From assembly GCA_015039365.1 (NCBI GenBank), contig WION01000097.1, forward strand, positions 102,877 to 166,876: a stretch of DNA of 64,000 nt, given 5' to 3'. The stretch is from Amanita rubescens. Its lineage: Eukaryota > Basidiomycota > Agaricomycetes > Agaricales > Amanitaceae. Position numbers and translations under genes: made by a program. The notes below the pieces were generated by a model. The model did no database searches. It was not told the origin of the DNA and saw nothing but the letters and a program-made list of their open reading frames with translations. This document shows positions 1 to 11,403 of the stretch, piece by piece. Numbering within the stretch: position 1 is the first letter of the stretch; every line of letters starts with the position of its first letter.

Positions 1-13
1 TGGAAGTTGAGGT

Positions 14-1248
14 TTAATCTTCGTCTCGCTCGTCTTCGCTTTGATCTGAGCTGGTCTCGTCGTTACTTTCATCACCGGACGCTTCCTGATCGTGAGCACC
101 CCATCCACTTTCTTCCTCGCCTTCCTCATATTGGCATTCGCAGTCTGAGCTAGAGTTGTCTGCGTTGCCTTCCTCGCTTTCGCTCTCCATCTTTGCCTTT
201 TCCTCTTCCCATCTATCCTTACTCAATGCCCAGTCGACTGCGGCCACGCGTTCGCTCCTCCGGTATCGGTTTCCCTCTCTTCCTCCTCTTTGTCTTCCAC
301 GTCGCTCTCTTCGCGTTTCATCGTCGACTCCCGCTCCTTCTGCACAGCGAACTTCCGCTCCGCCCTCCTCTCTTTCATCTTTTTTTTGTTTGCTCTTCAC
401 GAGCTCCACAGCTGCACCCGCGCGCGCGACGGTGCCATTTATCCTTTCCATTGCCTCCTCAGAGTCCTTCCGCCGTTTTTTGAGCGTTACGGAGAGAAGA
501 CTGCGTGAAGTTTGTTCACGGCATCGAGTGCTAAAGCTGGGGTAGAGAATACGGCGTGCGCTGCACGCGGTTTTATGCAAGATGGTCGGGCGAAAACACC
601 GCGGATCGCACCTGAGGAAGAATCCTGGATTCCATCATCACCCGACACAGGCCATTCAAGTTTCTCTGCGCCTTTGTGTTTACGAATCTTCTTCCATAGT
701 GATTTGGGGGTCAATAGAAGAAGGGAGACCGGAGACGATGATGGTACAAATGGCCAGAAGATCTTGGGGATTGTTGGCTCGCGATTGTTATCGCTGTTTC
801 TTCTGCGGAGGCTCTTTCTGGTCAGGATCCATTTTCTCTTTTTTAGTTTTCGCCTATCATCAAAATTCAATAGAATACCGTGTGAAGATTATCATGCATC
901 TTCTGCTCAGCCCACTGTATCCGCAGTTTCCGTCCAACAAGTGTTAACCCTTCCTTTGGGATCTGGTCGAACGCAGCCTGTGCATCTTCACGGATGGCGA
1001 AAGAGGCGTATCCTACACCCTTGGACATGCCAGTTCCCGACTCACGAACCACGAAAGCGTTGCGCCGGGTTCAATTTCGGAGAAGAGAGTTTGTAGGTCT
1101 GTCGAAGACGCATTGTATGGCAGGTTAGATACAAAGAATGTTGATCTAGGTGCTTTATTATTTTTTGCCACGTCAAGTAGATAATTGAGAAATACCCATG
1201 GTACTCTGAGGCAACTTCCCCGTCGTCGTTGCGCTCTTTGCGTTTCAT
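14..1248 (-). pseudogene. Decayed Nop4/RBM28-like RRM protein
   Basis: Read from 1248 leftwards, exon 1 starts MKRKERNDDG and splices through a short intron (acceptor near 1142) into an RRM with an RNP2-like FFVSNLPYNA and an RNP1-like GVGYASF. The two halves of this RRM are in different frames, with a one-base loss near 1070. A second module (IVSGLPSSIDPQ, then LWKKIRKHKGAEKLEW, then STPALALDAVNKLHA) needs further frame changes near 690-760 and 490-510. After SLLSVTLKK the frame runs straight into the Nop4-type tail (RAGAAVEL, AVDWALSKDRWEEEK, acidic end), so the middle RRM is missing. Nop4/RBM28 proteins normally carry several RRMs and act in 60S ribosome biogenesis in the nucleolus. Multiple frame breaks plus an internal deletion argue for a pseudogene. 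The head faces the GNAT gene across about 60 bp. Confidence 0.72.
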
Positions 1249-1309
1249 GGTTTTGTTATTTTGGTTTATTTGTATTTTAGCGCTTAGCATGGGACGAACT
1301 TGACTCTAT

Positions 1310-2358
1310 ATGTCCTCCACCGCCGAGCAAGTTCTCCTTTCCAGGAAGCTGAAACTGGGCCGCGTGCGCACGTCTTTTTTCACTCTGGCTTACGGTAAAT
1401 CTCACGATGAATTCAAGGGAAAAAAGGAATTAAATCTGAGCAAATATGATCCTCATATCCCAGACGTCGTAACGCCGTTACCACGCGTACCACAGGCCCT
1501 CCCCGTCAACCCCGAAGTCCTCAAGGCTCTGAACGGCATCGAAACTACGCCTTTTGAACATTCTTTCTTGTCCCGTATTCATGGAGTCATACCCGCCGAC
1601 ATTCCAGGCTTGATCGCGTCCGACTGGCAGACTAGGACACCTTGGATGAATCTTATGAGCGATATTAGGGAGCACTATAGTTATGCGCAGTAAGAATATG
1701 TTTTTCAATACATGAACTTGATTTATTCACAATTTTAGCCCTGATCGCGAACAACCAACCGAGGCCTGCGGTGAAATCCGATACACCATTCTCCAGGAAG
1801 AGCATTTGGATCAAGTTCGTGACCTCTTGGAAAGCACTTTTTGGTTGGGAATTAACAGTAAGAAACAACTAGTTCATCCACAACCAGCGTCGTTGATGCC
1901 TGGACAGTCCGTGACTCGTTTGACTCGTTCCCGGATCGGTGTACTATTGTGGCCACATATAAGAAGATGGTTGTAGGAGTTGCCATTCTGAGCTCTCCGC
2001 AAGAGACCTACATCACATATCTCGCCGTAAAGGTAGGTTGGGATAATTCCCGTATCGCTAGGTGGGTGTCGACTTGCAAGGATGACTATTACTCTACTTA
2101 TTTGCAATACTAGAGCAATGCTTTACCACCTTATCGCAATGAACCCTGGAAAAGACATAACCTTGCATGTTTCGACCAACAATACGGCTATGGTAGGTTA
2201 CGATGTTAACTATGGATTTAACTTACAATCTGGTTCAGTTACTGTATAATCTTTTTGGATTTAAGGCAGAAGAATTTGTTGCAGGATTTTATGAGGATTA
2301 TCTGAATGAACAGAGTCGCGCATCAAAAAACGCGTTCAAACTTCGTCTTCGACAATAG
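1310..2358 (+). CDS. GNAT-fold N-acetyltransferase, KAT14/CSRP2BP-like
   Basis: Exon 1 (1310-1690) encodes about 127 residues ending SDIREHYSYA and is followed by a GTAAGA..TTTTAG intron. Later exons give EACGEIRYTIL, the beta-strand region CTIVATYKKMVVGVAIL, SSPQETYITYLAV (acetyl-CoA side), then AMLYHLIAMNP, TLHVSTNNTAMLLYNLFGF and a C-terminus ending KLRLRQ. This order matches the GNAT domain of the CSRP2BP/KAT14 acetyltransferases, which in animals act in the ATAC complex. Introns lie near 1691-1738, 1860-1886, 2077-2112 and 2195-2239. The second junction does not keep frame with the obvious donor at 1859. A donor at GTTGGG keeps frame but drops a conserved Trp, so a one-base indel is possible there. 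It is divergent from the Nop4-like relic and may share a promoter with it. Confidence 0.75.
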
Positions 2359-2934
2359 CAGGATACTGAAAAGAAATTGACGGCAATCGTAATCTCGTCC
2401 AACAGCTTCAGACATACGTGAAGACGTGTAGAAAGTACTACATGACCCATCTGTTCGATATATACAGCTTCACGTCCTCAAACTTGAAACGAGGCATGCT
2501 GCTTTTTTACGTTCGTCAGGAAATGTTTGTCTTTTTCGCCAGGGTGACAGCTGGGATCTGAGAGCTCAAAGAAGTGCTTTTCCAGGAAGCTTAAAGTTCT
2601 ATGAATCTTTCGCCACATTGCACGGCATTTGCCAATAGTTCGGAAAGAAACGCCGAATGGCCATATCCAACGTTTTGCTTATCGTTCTGATTAAAGAGGT
2701 TCCTGCTGCCAAGTGAATCTGAGTCATCGCGTTATTCTCGCTCGCTTCGAGCGGTACATAACACGTTTCGAGCTTTGAAGAACTGCGTCGCCACAATCAC
2801 CACCATGTTTCCATCCCAGCCTTGTGACTGCGTTGATGCCAAAGCTAACCAATGACGATACGCTACGACCAATATTCGCAAAACCTACATGCCGCGGAGT
2901 GACCATTTTCAATCTTTTTAGAATTAGGTCAGAA
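2359..2934. other. Intergenic stretch, no supported gene
   Basis: Between the acetyltransferase stop and the stop of the next minus-strand gene I see only short open frames (for example 2599-2796 and 2724-2934 on the minus strand) with no recognisable motif. The stretch presumably holds the 3' ends of two convergent genes. Confidence 0.4.
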
Positions 2935-4041
2935 TCATGTGTTTTCAACATAATGAAAACGAACCCATTCGCGAAGCAAGCCGAGAATTAACGCCAAGTT
3001 TCCAAGATCCTCGCCCAATGGGAGAGAAGGCAAACGAGAAACAGTGCCACCACGACCATTCTTATGCCTGTTGTATATGAAGAAGAGCCACTCGTGACCC
3101 GTTGTAATGCAGCCTCTGAAAGTTTGATGCCTGGAACAGTCATAAGCGGGTATAGGTTGAGGAAAAGGTCTGCTTACCCTAATTCTTGTGCTCTAACAGC
3201 AACTGCTATGGCAGCTTGAGGCAAAGCGGTGAGAAGAACGGTGCCGTCAGGCTTTGCTTCGTAGATGTTACAGGACACAGTTTCGCAAATGTCTTTGTTT
3301 AGAAAAGCTAGTGGGGCCGACTCAACAACCATATCTAAGGAGGTTTAGACATGAGACCACCTCTGCAACTCAAACAACACACCTCTAACTTTCGGTGGAG
3401 CAATAACCACCAGATAATCAACGATCCCCCCATGAGAGCGCATATTTGACTCCAAAACCGTATTTCCAACGCGAAATTCAGGTGCGATTACAATGCCAGA
3501 TTCTTCTGTGTCAAGATTCCAGGCAATATGAAATAGTAATTCGTTAACGATCAGCCGACAGCCTGCTTCATTCTAGTGCCGGTTGAGAATGATGCAACGA
3601 AACAACGAGAGCACTGAAAGATTACACAGACCTCGGTCGATACAAAGCGTAGAACATTTCCGAGTCTTTTCTTCGTATCTGCTAAAGTTACCGCGCCAGG
3701 GGTCGTCTGTTCGCCACATGCCCGAGCATCGTCTTGACCAGTGGGGGTCCATTTCATTGGAAGTACATTTATGTGCGCGTTGGCTAGAGAGGTCACAGAG
3801 ACTTCGGAGAACGGGAGATGCTTTCTCTGGTTATAATATCAAGGCAGCGAGCGGGATAGGAACACACCTCCGTTTTCTCCAACTTGCGGATAACATTTTT
3901 GACCGACTCGATGACTGACAGCCCATCTTCATCATCTTCGTCAAGGTCACCTAGGAGACTCTTTAAGAGTGATACGATATCGTTCGTTTCTTCGGAAGTC
4001 AGGTCGGACAATTTGCGCTTTGCCCGCTTCGTAAATGACAT
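2935..4041 (-). CDS. Hypothetical basidiomycete protein, multi-exon
   Basis: The gene starts MSFTKRAKRKLSDL at 4041. Exon 1 encodes an acidic helical stretch (LLGDLDEDDEDG, SVKNVIRKLEKT). The next exon contains INVLPMKWTPTGQDDARA and VTLADTKKRLGNVLRF. A third, RC of about 3390-3545, reads IAWNLDTEESGIVIAPEF and GGIVDYLVVIAPPKVR. A fourth (3225-3335) reads MVVESAPLAFLNKDICE and TVLLTALPQAAIAV. The last (2935-3120) reads TTGHEWLFFIYNRH and LPLGEDLGNLALILGLLREWV. I recall the GHEW..F and LGDxLxxLxLILGLLxDW style ending from uncharacterised lineage-expanded agaricomycete proteins, but I know no function. The exon 1 to 2 junction needs an unusual donor or hides a frame break. Confidence 0.6.
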
Positions 4042-4269
4042 TGCAATAAAGCAATTACATAAGTATATGTCCTTATCCAGGCATGGGTCCCCCCATCAAG
4101 AGGATTGTTGGCTCGTAGCCGTTTTTATTCCTTTTGCTCCCGTTTTGCTCCGGACCCCGAGGCCTGAACGGAAGTAAAACGTGAAATACGGTCCCAAAAT
4201 ATTACAACTATACATAGTCAGATCATTTGAAGTATAAACGAAAATGACATGTAAGAATGTTTATGACAA

Positions 4270-5709
4270 TCAATAATATGCGGGCGGCGGCTCATCCGAC
4301 AACCCTTGCGCCCAATCTGACGAGAGCTGCATCCGTAGATTCTCGATTCGGGTGTTAAGCTGACGTATCTGCTCGCGCATGACCTCCATTCCACGCTCCG
4401 TTCCCCGTCTTCTCACGTCAATTGATGACGATGAACCGTGACTGGGCTCGCTGTGCTGCATCTCGGACTCTTGCCTTGTCGAAAGATTTTGTATCTCCTG
4501 TTGCGCAGATTGTAGATGCTGATTGATCTCCATTTGGCGCGCGACTCGGAGTTCATCTCGGCCCTTTTCGTTGGGCACATGTGATGATGGCTGGAATTGT
4601 AGAAAAGGCACTAGTGCTCCGGGTCTGCCAGTCGAATCAAACGAACGTGAGTGGATCATGCCAGGTTGGTTGGGTAGAATTCCCCAGGATAGCCCAAGAT
4701 TTTCATTATAAATATAATTTTGCTGCGGAAGTTCGGTGGAATTGCTGATCGTAACGTCATTGGGATTGCATGAGGTGGCAATGGTGGGTTCGATGACCCC
4801 ATTCCGTTTCTTCCTCGAACGTCGGAATCTGAGCACCAGCACCACGACTAACATAACGAGTCCAAGGCCCCCGACCGCACATCCGATGATAACCCTCAAC
4901 CCGCTAATGGGTGATGAATCGCGGATTTCTGGAGAACTGGTGACATGGTCAATCGCACTAGTGGATGAAGATCCTGTTAAAGTGGACGAGGTCGTATTGT
5001 CGGCAACATCTGCTCTAGGTGATATTAGAATCGCAGACGGACGGCGCGATGATTGAATGGTCATACGTGTAAATGGCGTAGTCAAAGATGGCACAGCTAT
5101 TCCCGTATTTCGTCAAGATTACCAATTCATGCTGAGAGTTGTCTAAACCGGTAGCATTGAACACGGGAGCATCATACTGTATAATGCCTACGCCACCAGC
5201 CGCGTGAAAGAAAGAGCCCATGTAATTACCATCGAGGGTAAAATTGCATGCTGTATCGGTTGAGTTTACGGGCAGCAGTGGCTCAACAGCTTCCCACACG
5301 TTGAGAAGGATGAAAAATACCCAGATTGAAATACCTGTAGAGAGTTTACGCGAGAAGTATTGGTGAATCATTGAAAGCCACGAAAGGATTAGACACTACT
5401 AGGGGTAATGAGAGAAATTTTCTAACCTGTGAAAGAGATTGTAATATTCGTGTCAGCAGATGCTGTACCCGTCCACGTTTTGTCAAAGGCAAAGGATGGG
5501 CTTGGTGCCATAACAGAACTGTCAGCGGAAACGCGGCTGCTCGGATAATACCAAGAGTCTCCAATGGGCTGGTAGAGAGGTATTTGACCCGTTCTAGAGT
5601 CACCATAAGTATCATCTATGCTGAAGTTGACAAGGTGTGCCGCTGTTGTGGAAACGAGGAAGAGAGTGAGCAAGTCAAGGCCCGAGGCTCGTCTGACCCA
5701 CATAGGCAT
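4270..5709 (-). CDS. Single-pass membrane protein with extracellular N-terminal domain (paralog 1)
   Basis: I place the start at MPMWVRRASG (5709) because a hydrophobic signal segment follows at once; an upstream ATG at 5748 is in frame. Exon 1 ends TNITISFTG. A 45-90 nt intron leads to GISIWVFFILL and an ectodomain with N-glycosylation sequons and CNFTLDG. A second intron (about 5013-5066) leads to a Ser/Thr-rich stalk, then a transmembrane helix (VIIGCAVGGLGLVMLVVVLVL) followed by basic RFRRSRKKR. The cytosolic tail has a coiled coil and ends EPPPAYY, a PPxY-type motif that could recruit a WW-domain E3 ligase. It is tandem with a paralog at 6983-8304. The two share exon structure and the C-terminal PPxYY. 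Confidence 0.8.
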
Positions 5710-5748
5710 GTATCGTAGTGGAAGTTCTAATCCCTGAGGCCCACTCAC

Positions 5749-6982
5749 GGGTGCTGCCGTGACTCGGGCTCTGCGGGCCTCTCCTTGGGTGTTTACGTTG
5801 AGATTCTACGTTTAGTGCAACATGCGACGCTTCTAACCGAACGTAATTCTTCATATACTTATCAACACTGCAAGTATAATTAGCATCAGACGACAGGTAT
5901 TATTGCCAGGAGCCCTACATGCTTTGCTGAAAAACCCAGGGTGACAACCCTTCACGACAGTTATGGCTGAAAATAATCTCCCCGCAGGAAGCAATTGCAC
6001 TCATTGACAAAGCTAGCAAATCATATCTCCTTCCCTCCTAGGATTCTATCCCCTCTTCATCTACGGGAAGAATCCGCCACCCCGTCTTGCACTAAATTCC
6101 ACCCCGGATGCCGCCAAACGTCTGTAGTCGTAACCCGACCCTTAAGACGGCCTCCGTTCTGCGGTGCAAAAAGTATATGTGGTACATGAGCAGGGAAGCT
6201 TACTCAAGTAGCCTCGAGGTTGTCGGCAAATCACCTTCGCTTCCCAGGTCAGTTTTTCTGCTTCCGCTTTGACTACTGTCAAGATCTAATAGGTCATCGC
6301 GTGAAGTATACACATCATTCCGAGTCAAAAGTTGCGTTTTTTCGTTCACCATCTTGCCAAGTGTCTCTTCACCGCCCGTGTCCATGTCAAGGATTTGAAC
6401 TTTATTGATGCACGTTACCTCCTGATGAGCTTCTCCGCTGAATTTATGCCATCTCACATCGCAGATGCAGTGAGGTGCTGCGGCTCTGCGATTGCATAAC
6501 GTCAAATAATCACATTCTCACTGATAAGTGTTGGACTGTTGGAAAAACCGATGCACCAGGGATTGGCTGGTCTTCTACCAGCCATAGTAGCATTGTTTCA
6601 TGTCGTACATTGGCCCCTTGTTGATATACAACAGGTTGCGGATCAGTATGTGGAAGAACGCCAGTAGGCGGCCACGTGTGTGACATGTGACATAAGTCAC
6701 ATGATCCTCTCAACTAGCGAAACATGGAGGCTGAACTGTGAAACTGAATAGCTGCAATCGATAGCCTACACAAACGCATGGATCCACCAATGAGTTGCTT
6801 TAGGGAGGCAAGTGCCAAATTCCAATCCGTTTTTTCGTTGTCGCTCGCTACTGACATCCCCATCCACTCAGATAAACCGTGGCGGCGAATTAAGGGAGAA
6901 CTGTATGTCGTATACAAACATCCAGGGTTCGAGACACTTGTACCAAAGAACAACGAAATGAAAGAATGACACCTGAAATGGC
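5749..6982. other. Spacer between tandem paralogs
   Basis: This stretch is about 1.2 kb. The minus-strand open frame 6200-6505 contains a hydrophilic stretch (TGGEETLGKMVNEKTQLL, then SRDDLLDLDSSQSGS) that looks protein-like but has no identifiable family or neighbouring exon. Otherwise I see nothing convincing. It probably holds the promoter of paralog 1 and the 3' UTR of paralog 2. Confidence 0.3.
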
Positions 6983-8304
6983 TCAATAATATTCAGGCGG
7001 TGGCTCATTGGACAACCCTTGTGCCCAATTTGACGAGCGCTCCATCTCCAACTGTTCGATTTGGGCCCAAAGCTGACGCATCTGCTCGCGCATGGCATCC
7101 AACTCTTCTTCCGTTTCTGTAACCTCAGCACTTGGAAACGGCAAGTCAGGCCTACTAACTCGCAGCGAGTCCTGCCTCCTCGTAAGATTGTGTATCTTCC
7201 GGTGCGCGACCTGGAGACGCTGATCTATCTCCCTTTGACGCTCGGCACGGAATTCATCTCGACTCTTCGTGATTGGTGTATGCTGATTCTGGTATTCTTG
7301 CCGAACAGGCACCAGCTGCGTCGGGAACTCACAGGGTAGGCGGGCATTACTCATCGCGACATCGTCACTGTTACTATGTGGTGGCTGGGTGAAGGCAATG
7401 GGAGGCACGATGAGCTGCTTCCTCCCCCGGTGTCGGAAGAGTAGGGTTACCAACGCCAAGGTCGACGCAACGCCAACGAGAGAACCGATGATGGTCCCCA
7501 ACTTGCTATTCAATGACAAACGATGAACTTCCGCAGATCCTCGGGTATTGGTGCTACTAGCGCCAGTCACAACGGTTACACTGGCAGATGAAGAAGTTGG
7601 GGTTGATGATGATGGTGAATTCAAGGTCGTATTATCGGGGATCTCAACCCTTGAATGACATTAGAAATGCAAGCAATCGGAGCATGACGGAATAGGCGTA
7701 CGTATAAATGGCATAGTCAAAGGTGATATAGCTCGCGTTCGAGTTTGGGTTCGCTGAAATCACCAATTCGTGTGGAGAGTTCTGTAAATTGGTAACACTG
7801 AACACGGAAGCATTGTATTGCAGCGCGTTTGTGCTCGCATTAGGCTGGTGAGAAAAAGTACCCATGTCATTGCCGTCGAGGGTAAAATTGCACTGTGCAG
7901 TGGCCAGAAATGATGTCCCATTGTTCACATTATTGGCAAGGATGAAGAATACCCAGATAGAAACACCTGTAAAGAGAGTAATGCAAATAAGGGAGAGTGC
8001 AGGCAAAGCAGAGATAAAATTTAGAACCCTGAAAATACAATGTAATATTCGCGGTAGCACCGGGCTCCGCATCGTATATTACGGTTGACCATGTTCCATT
8101 ATAGGCCAAGGATACATTTGGCTGAATTGAGCAGTTGATTTCACTGCAGTTCGCGCTGACGGGTACATCTCCAAGGCTCGCGATCCCCCTGTAGACTTCG
8201 ACCAAGCCCCCTGTAGGGTCACCAAAATAGTCGTCGACAGTGACGTTGAAAAGGAGCGCGTTGGTTGCGCAGACGAGGAGGAGCGGTGTGATCAAGCTGA
8301 GCAT
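6983..8304 (-). CDS. Single-pass membrane protein with extracellular N-terminal domain (paralog 2)
   Basis: The start MLSLITPLLLVCATNA is a clear signal peptide. Exon 1 ends ITLYFQG. The intron (about 7968-8030) leads to GVSIWVFFIL and an ectodomain with CNFTLDGNDMGTF, SPHELVIS and FDYAIYTY, matching paralog 1 position by position. The third exon carries a Ser/Thr-rich stalk, a transmembrane helix (LGTIIGSLVGVASTLALVTLLF) and basic RHRGRK. The tail has a predicted coiled coil (ELDAMREQMRQLWAQIEQLE) and ends NEPPPEYY. The two genes clearly arose by tandem duplication and have since diverged strongly outside the ectodomain and tail end. Topology suggests a cell-surface protein, but no function is known to me. 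Confidence 0.8.
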
Positions 8305-8368
8305 AGCACTACTGCTTCGCGTGAATTATGGTGGTTATGTGCAACGCAATTTTCGAACATTGCCACAA

Positions 8369-9318
8369 CTATAATTGGCTGACGAGAAGGCAACGCGTCG
8401 CGACGGCTACCTGAGACACCAAGTTTGATAATAGAATAGCGGTGGGATTAGGGCCGACAAGACCGGAAAATGATATCTCATTCCCATACTGTATGTGTAC
8501 AACAACATGAACAACGCTGTTATTGCGCGTTTTGTACACGTCAGCAAATCCTGGTTTTGATCGGAGTGCACCGCTTTCTTGAAGCTCGATGTAACACTCC
8601 AGAGGTCCAAGGGAAGACTCCGCAAAGCTCTGGAGCAACTACTCACTCCCACAAGCACTACCCATTGGTTTGGGATGATACATTTGATAGCCGTGTATTG
8701 TTTTCCTCTAAGAAAAAGTATTATATATAGCAATTGCAAATTTAACAAAGTCTGTATTACTAGTCCGTCACTGCTCACCTCACGTTCACCGTCGGTTTCG
8801 TAACCAGCCGTGTCTTGAAATATTTGGTGGCTAAACCCGCTCGTGCCATTGGAAGATTAAAGGTCCGTCGGCGCAGGATATCATCATCATCGCTCGAAGA
8901 GCGGGGTGCGTCGGAAGATTAGAGCTTGCTGGTAGCAACCTGCAAATAATGTGAGAACGTACCTCGAGGTCTTCAGTGTTGGTGTCAGAGTCTTCCACTG
9001 CGAATCGCGGTCTCGGCAGCCATGCATTCGGTTTCTTCTTGGCGACTAGGCATCCGGCGAATCCCCATCCACACCCTCACCATCTCCCAACCCATCCGGA
9101 CTGGGCGTTCTGACTCGCCTCCCGGCTGCGTTCCTTTTCAGCTGTGCGCTGGCGAATAAGATCCGCCAAATGGGATCGTATGCATCTAAATGCTCCTGGG
9201 GCGAGGGTGAGGAAGGGAACGCGCAACACTCACCTGCGCTCGTTGTGTTTTCGACATGACTAAGTCCATTACCTCCGCATTTTAAGCCTAAAATAGAACT
9301 GGGCAGACTTGACGTCAA
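8369..9318 (-). pseudogene. Broken multi-exon gene of unknown family
   Basis: Several coding-like blocks lie on the minus strand. One is DPIWRILFASAQLKRNAAGRR (about 9100-9180). Next is KKPNAWLPRPRFAVEDSD ending at a GTACG donor (about 8960-9040). An exon after a TTGCAG acceptor reads VATSKL, then a TAA, then SSDAPRSSSDDDDILRRRTF and LATKYFKTRLV (about 8795-8945). The TAA near 8921 sits inside otherwise continuous coding sequence and looks like a C-to-T nonsense change from CAA. Downstream, 8369-8638 reads ECYIELQESGALRSKPGF and VVHVVVHIQYGNEISFSG. I do not recognise the family. Confidence is limited because splice joins are not unique. Confidence 0.35.
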
Positions 9319-9766
9319 CTCACTAATAATATGGCTTTTTTAACGGATTTCCCAACACCAGCATTAAACATTTGCTTAATTTTGGGTGTTGTGCAACTTT
9401 AGGCTGACTGCCGCTGCCGCAATTCGTTGTTCCATGGCACGCTAATGGCAGTTCGTCACGGGTAAGTATTACTATATTAAGGCCAAGTATAGGCGTGATG
9501 TGACAGGAGTGTCAATGACCCCAGACACTATGTAGGCCCTCAAAGACCTGCTCTGTACAGAAACGCCGTCTAGTATCTGCACTAATTATTCCCTTTCTCC
9601 GTCCTGGTACGTCTTCAATGGCTTCAACTGAACAAGAGGGCGGGCGTGATTATAAGTTAGAGCTTTGACCGCTTTAGTGTGGCCATTTACGCTTTGGTAA
9701 CGGACACTCAAAGCCTGGCGTAACTGAGAGCACTTTGACCTCGACGGTAAGCATGTCCCCCACTGG
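9319..9766. other. Intergenic, promoter side of the F-box-like gene
   Basis: About 450 bp with only short chance open frames on both strands. I see no recognisable gene or repeat. It separates the broken minus-strand gene from the F-box-like gene. Confidence 0.35.
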
Positions 9767-11161
9767 ATGATCACTCAAAACAATCCCACATACGCTCAAT
9801 TTCCAGTCAACATGCTCGCATCTCGCGCGCCCGTCTTGTTCCCTCCAGAGATTCTCGACGAAATAATTGATCTCCTTGACGAGACATCGACATTACTCTC
9901 CTTCGGCCTCGTTTGCAGACGAACCCTTGTCAAAAGCCGTTGTTGTCTATTCTCCACCCTCGAGTTCACCAAGAACAAGAGTTTCGACCAGTTTTTGCAC
10001 CTTGCCGGTGCGCCCTGGACCAGCTTTACGTCCGCCGTCGAAGAGATTCACCTCCTGGACTTATTCCATTATCGTTATCCCTACCGCGATGATATAGACC
10101 CGACACAGGTGGCATCAAACCTCCGTAACGTCAAGTCACTAAGCATATTGTTACATTCGAACTGGAAAATTGGATGGCGTCTCGTACCGCTCCCTGTTCT
10201 GGATGTTATCTTCCAATTGGACATTCACGATCTGCAGCTGGATGGCATCGGTTTGTGGAAGACGGAAGACATCGTGATGCTGTTCAGCCGGCTTCCACCT
10301 TCTGTGAAAACCCTTGCCCTCCGGAAAATGCGATCCCACGAAATGCCCGACCTCTCGCGCCATTTATCTATATTTCGTCGCCCTTTACAGTTCAGAATGT
10401 TCGACAACGTCTCCCTCGCGCTTTTCAAAGATGTATTGGATCCCTTGGTTAACCCGTCCCTCGACGTTTCCGTGCAGGCCTTCCATATTCGACCCCCCGC
10501 TCTCCCGGCTGCCGAGGCCTGCAATCCCTTGACCTGGAGATTTTTACATCACGTTGGCCATTGCATCGAGCAGCTTTTGATCACCTTTGATAAGCCGAGT
10601 ACCTTTGCCTCGCTCGGTAAGCATACTTTTGTGTCGAGTATCTAACATCTTAGTGCGTAAATTTCAACAGATGAATCACTAGGATATTTAGAAGCAACTC
10701 AAGTTACCCAATGTACCAACGTTCGGATGGTATACATTGGATTTACCGGATATGCCTTCACAACACCAAAGTTACCATTACTCGTATCGGCCATGTGGAA
10801 GATGCTGTCCGCTCTGCCCTCGCCGGGAGCTCTACAGGAATTTCGGTTCAAGCTCAGACCCTTTAAGAATTTGTTAGAGCAGCAATTATCCTCATTGGGA
10901 TTTCTCGAATCTCCGAATCTCCTTCATCAAGTTCGGCGCATGTTTCCGAATTTGAAGATGATCAAGATTATATTGGGCGTTTATGAACCAGAAGAATCTG
11001 AACCATTTTTGGAAGCATTACGTCGGTTGAATGATTTGAGAGTATTGGAAGAAAATGGCATCCTGAAACTCGTGGTAGTAGATTTGAATGAGCATGTTGC
11101 ATGTCGTTCTATTGTAGAGGGTTGCAGTGTTGACAGGGAACTGCCAGCACGAGATTATTAG
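9767..11161 (+). CDS. F-box-like hypothetical protein
   Basis: Translation begins MITQNNPTYAQ; an in-frame ATG at 9812 (MLASRAPVLFPPEIL) is a plausible alternative because the F-box-like segment follows directly. That segment reads FPPEILDEIIDLLDE, then LLSFGLVCRRTLVKSRCCLF, the usual short F-box pattern of agaricomycete proteins. The rest is a long LRR-like or helical region without clear repeats. Exon 1 ends at TCGCTCG/GTAAGC (10617), the intron ends near 10671, and exon 2 resumes DESLGYLEATQV and runs to the stop at 11161. F-box proteins are substrate receptors of SCF ubiquitin ligases. Agaricomycetes hold large, rapidly changing sets of them. The length, about 440 residues, fits this group. 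Confidence 0.7.
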
Positions 11162-11227
11162 ATAGGGGGAAACCTTCAGTTATGTATTAGCAGTGGTATA
11201 TACCTTATGGACTTGAATATCGCATTC

Positions 11228-11380
11228 CTTGAAGATTTGGACATCCGTACGATACCGCTCGAGGGTTCAGATTGATATACCGTTTCAATCCAAAGGTCTG
11301 GATGTCCCGAGAGGTGTGTTCCGAGCTTGGACAAAACGTTGAAGTTCTGGGATGTAAGCGGGTTGAGCGTATCCGACAGA
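11228..11380 (+). pseudogene. Relic of Tup1-type WD40 blades
   Basis: On the plus strand the frame reads LKIWTSVR, then LEGSD, a stop, YTVSIQ, and further on SLDKTLKFWDVSGLSVSD. This parallels the intact Tup1-type copies in the window ([35 protein letters not shown] at about 23000-23300 on the minus strand). Only about one and a half blades are left, with an in-frame stop and several substitutions and no start or downstream blades. It lies just upstream of the SDR gene in copy 1 of the duplicated block, as the kinase-Tup1 gene lies inside copy 2. Confidence 0.6.
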
Positions 11381-11403
11381 TTAGCAACATGATTTCAAAG
11401 CTA

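Noticed and set aside
156..1096. Plus-strand frames over the Nop4-like relic.
   Set aside because: Low-complexity Ser/Leu/Arg frames antisense to the acidic and RRM coding sequence.
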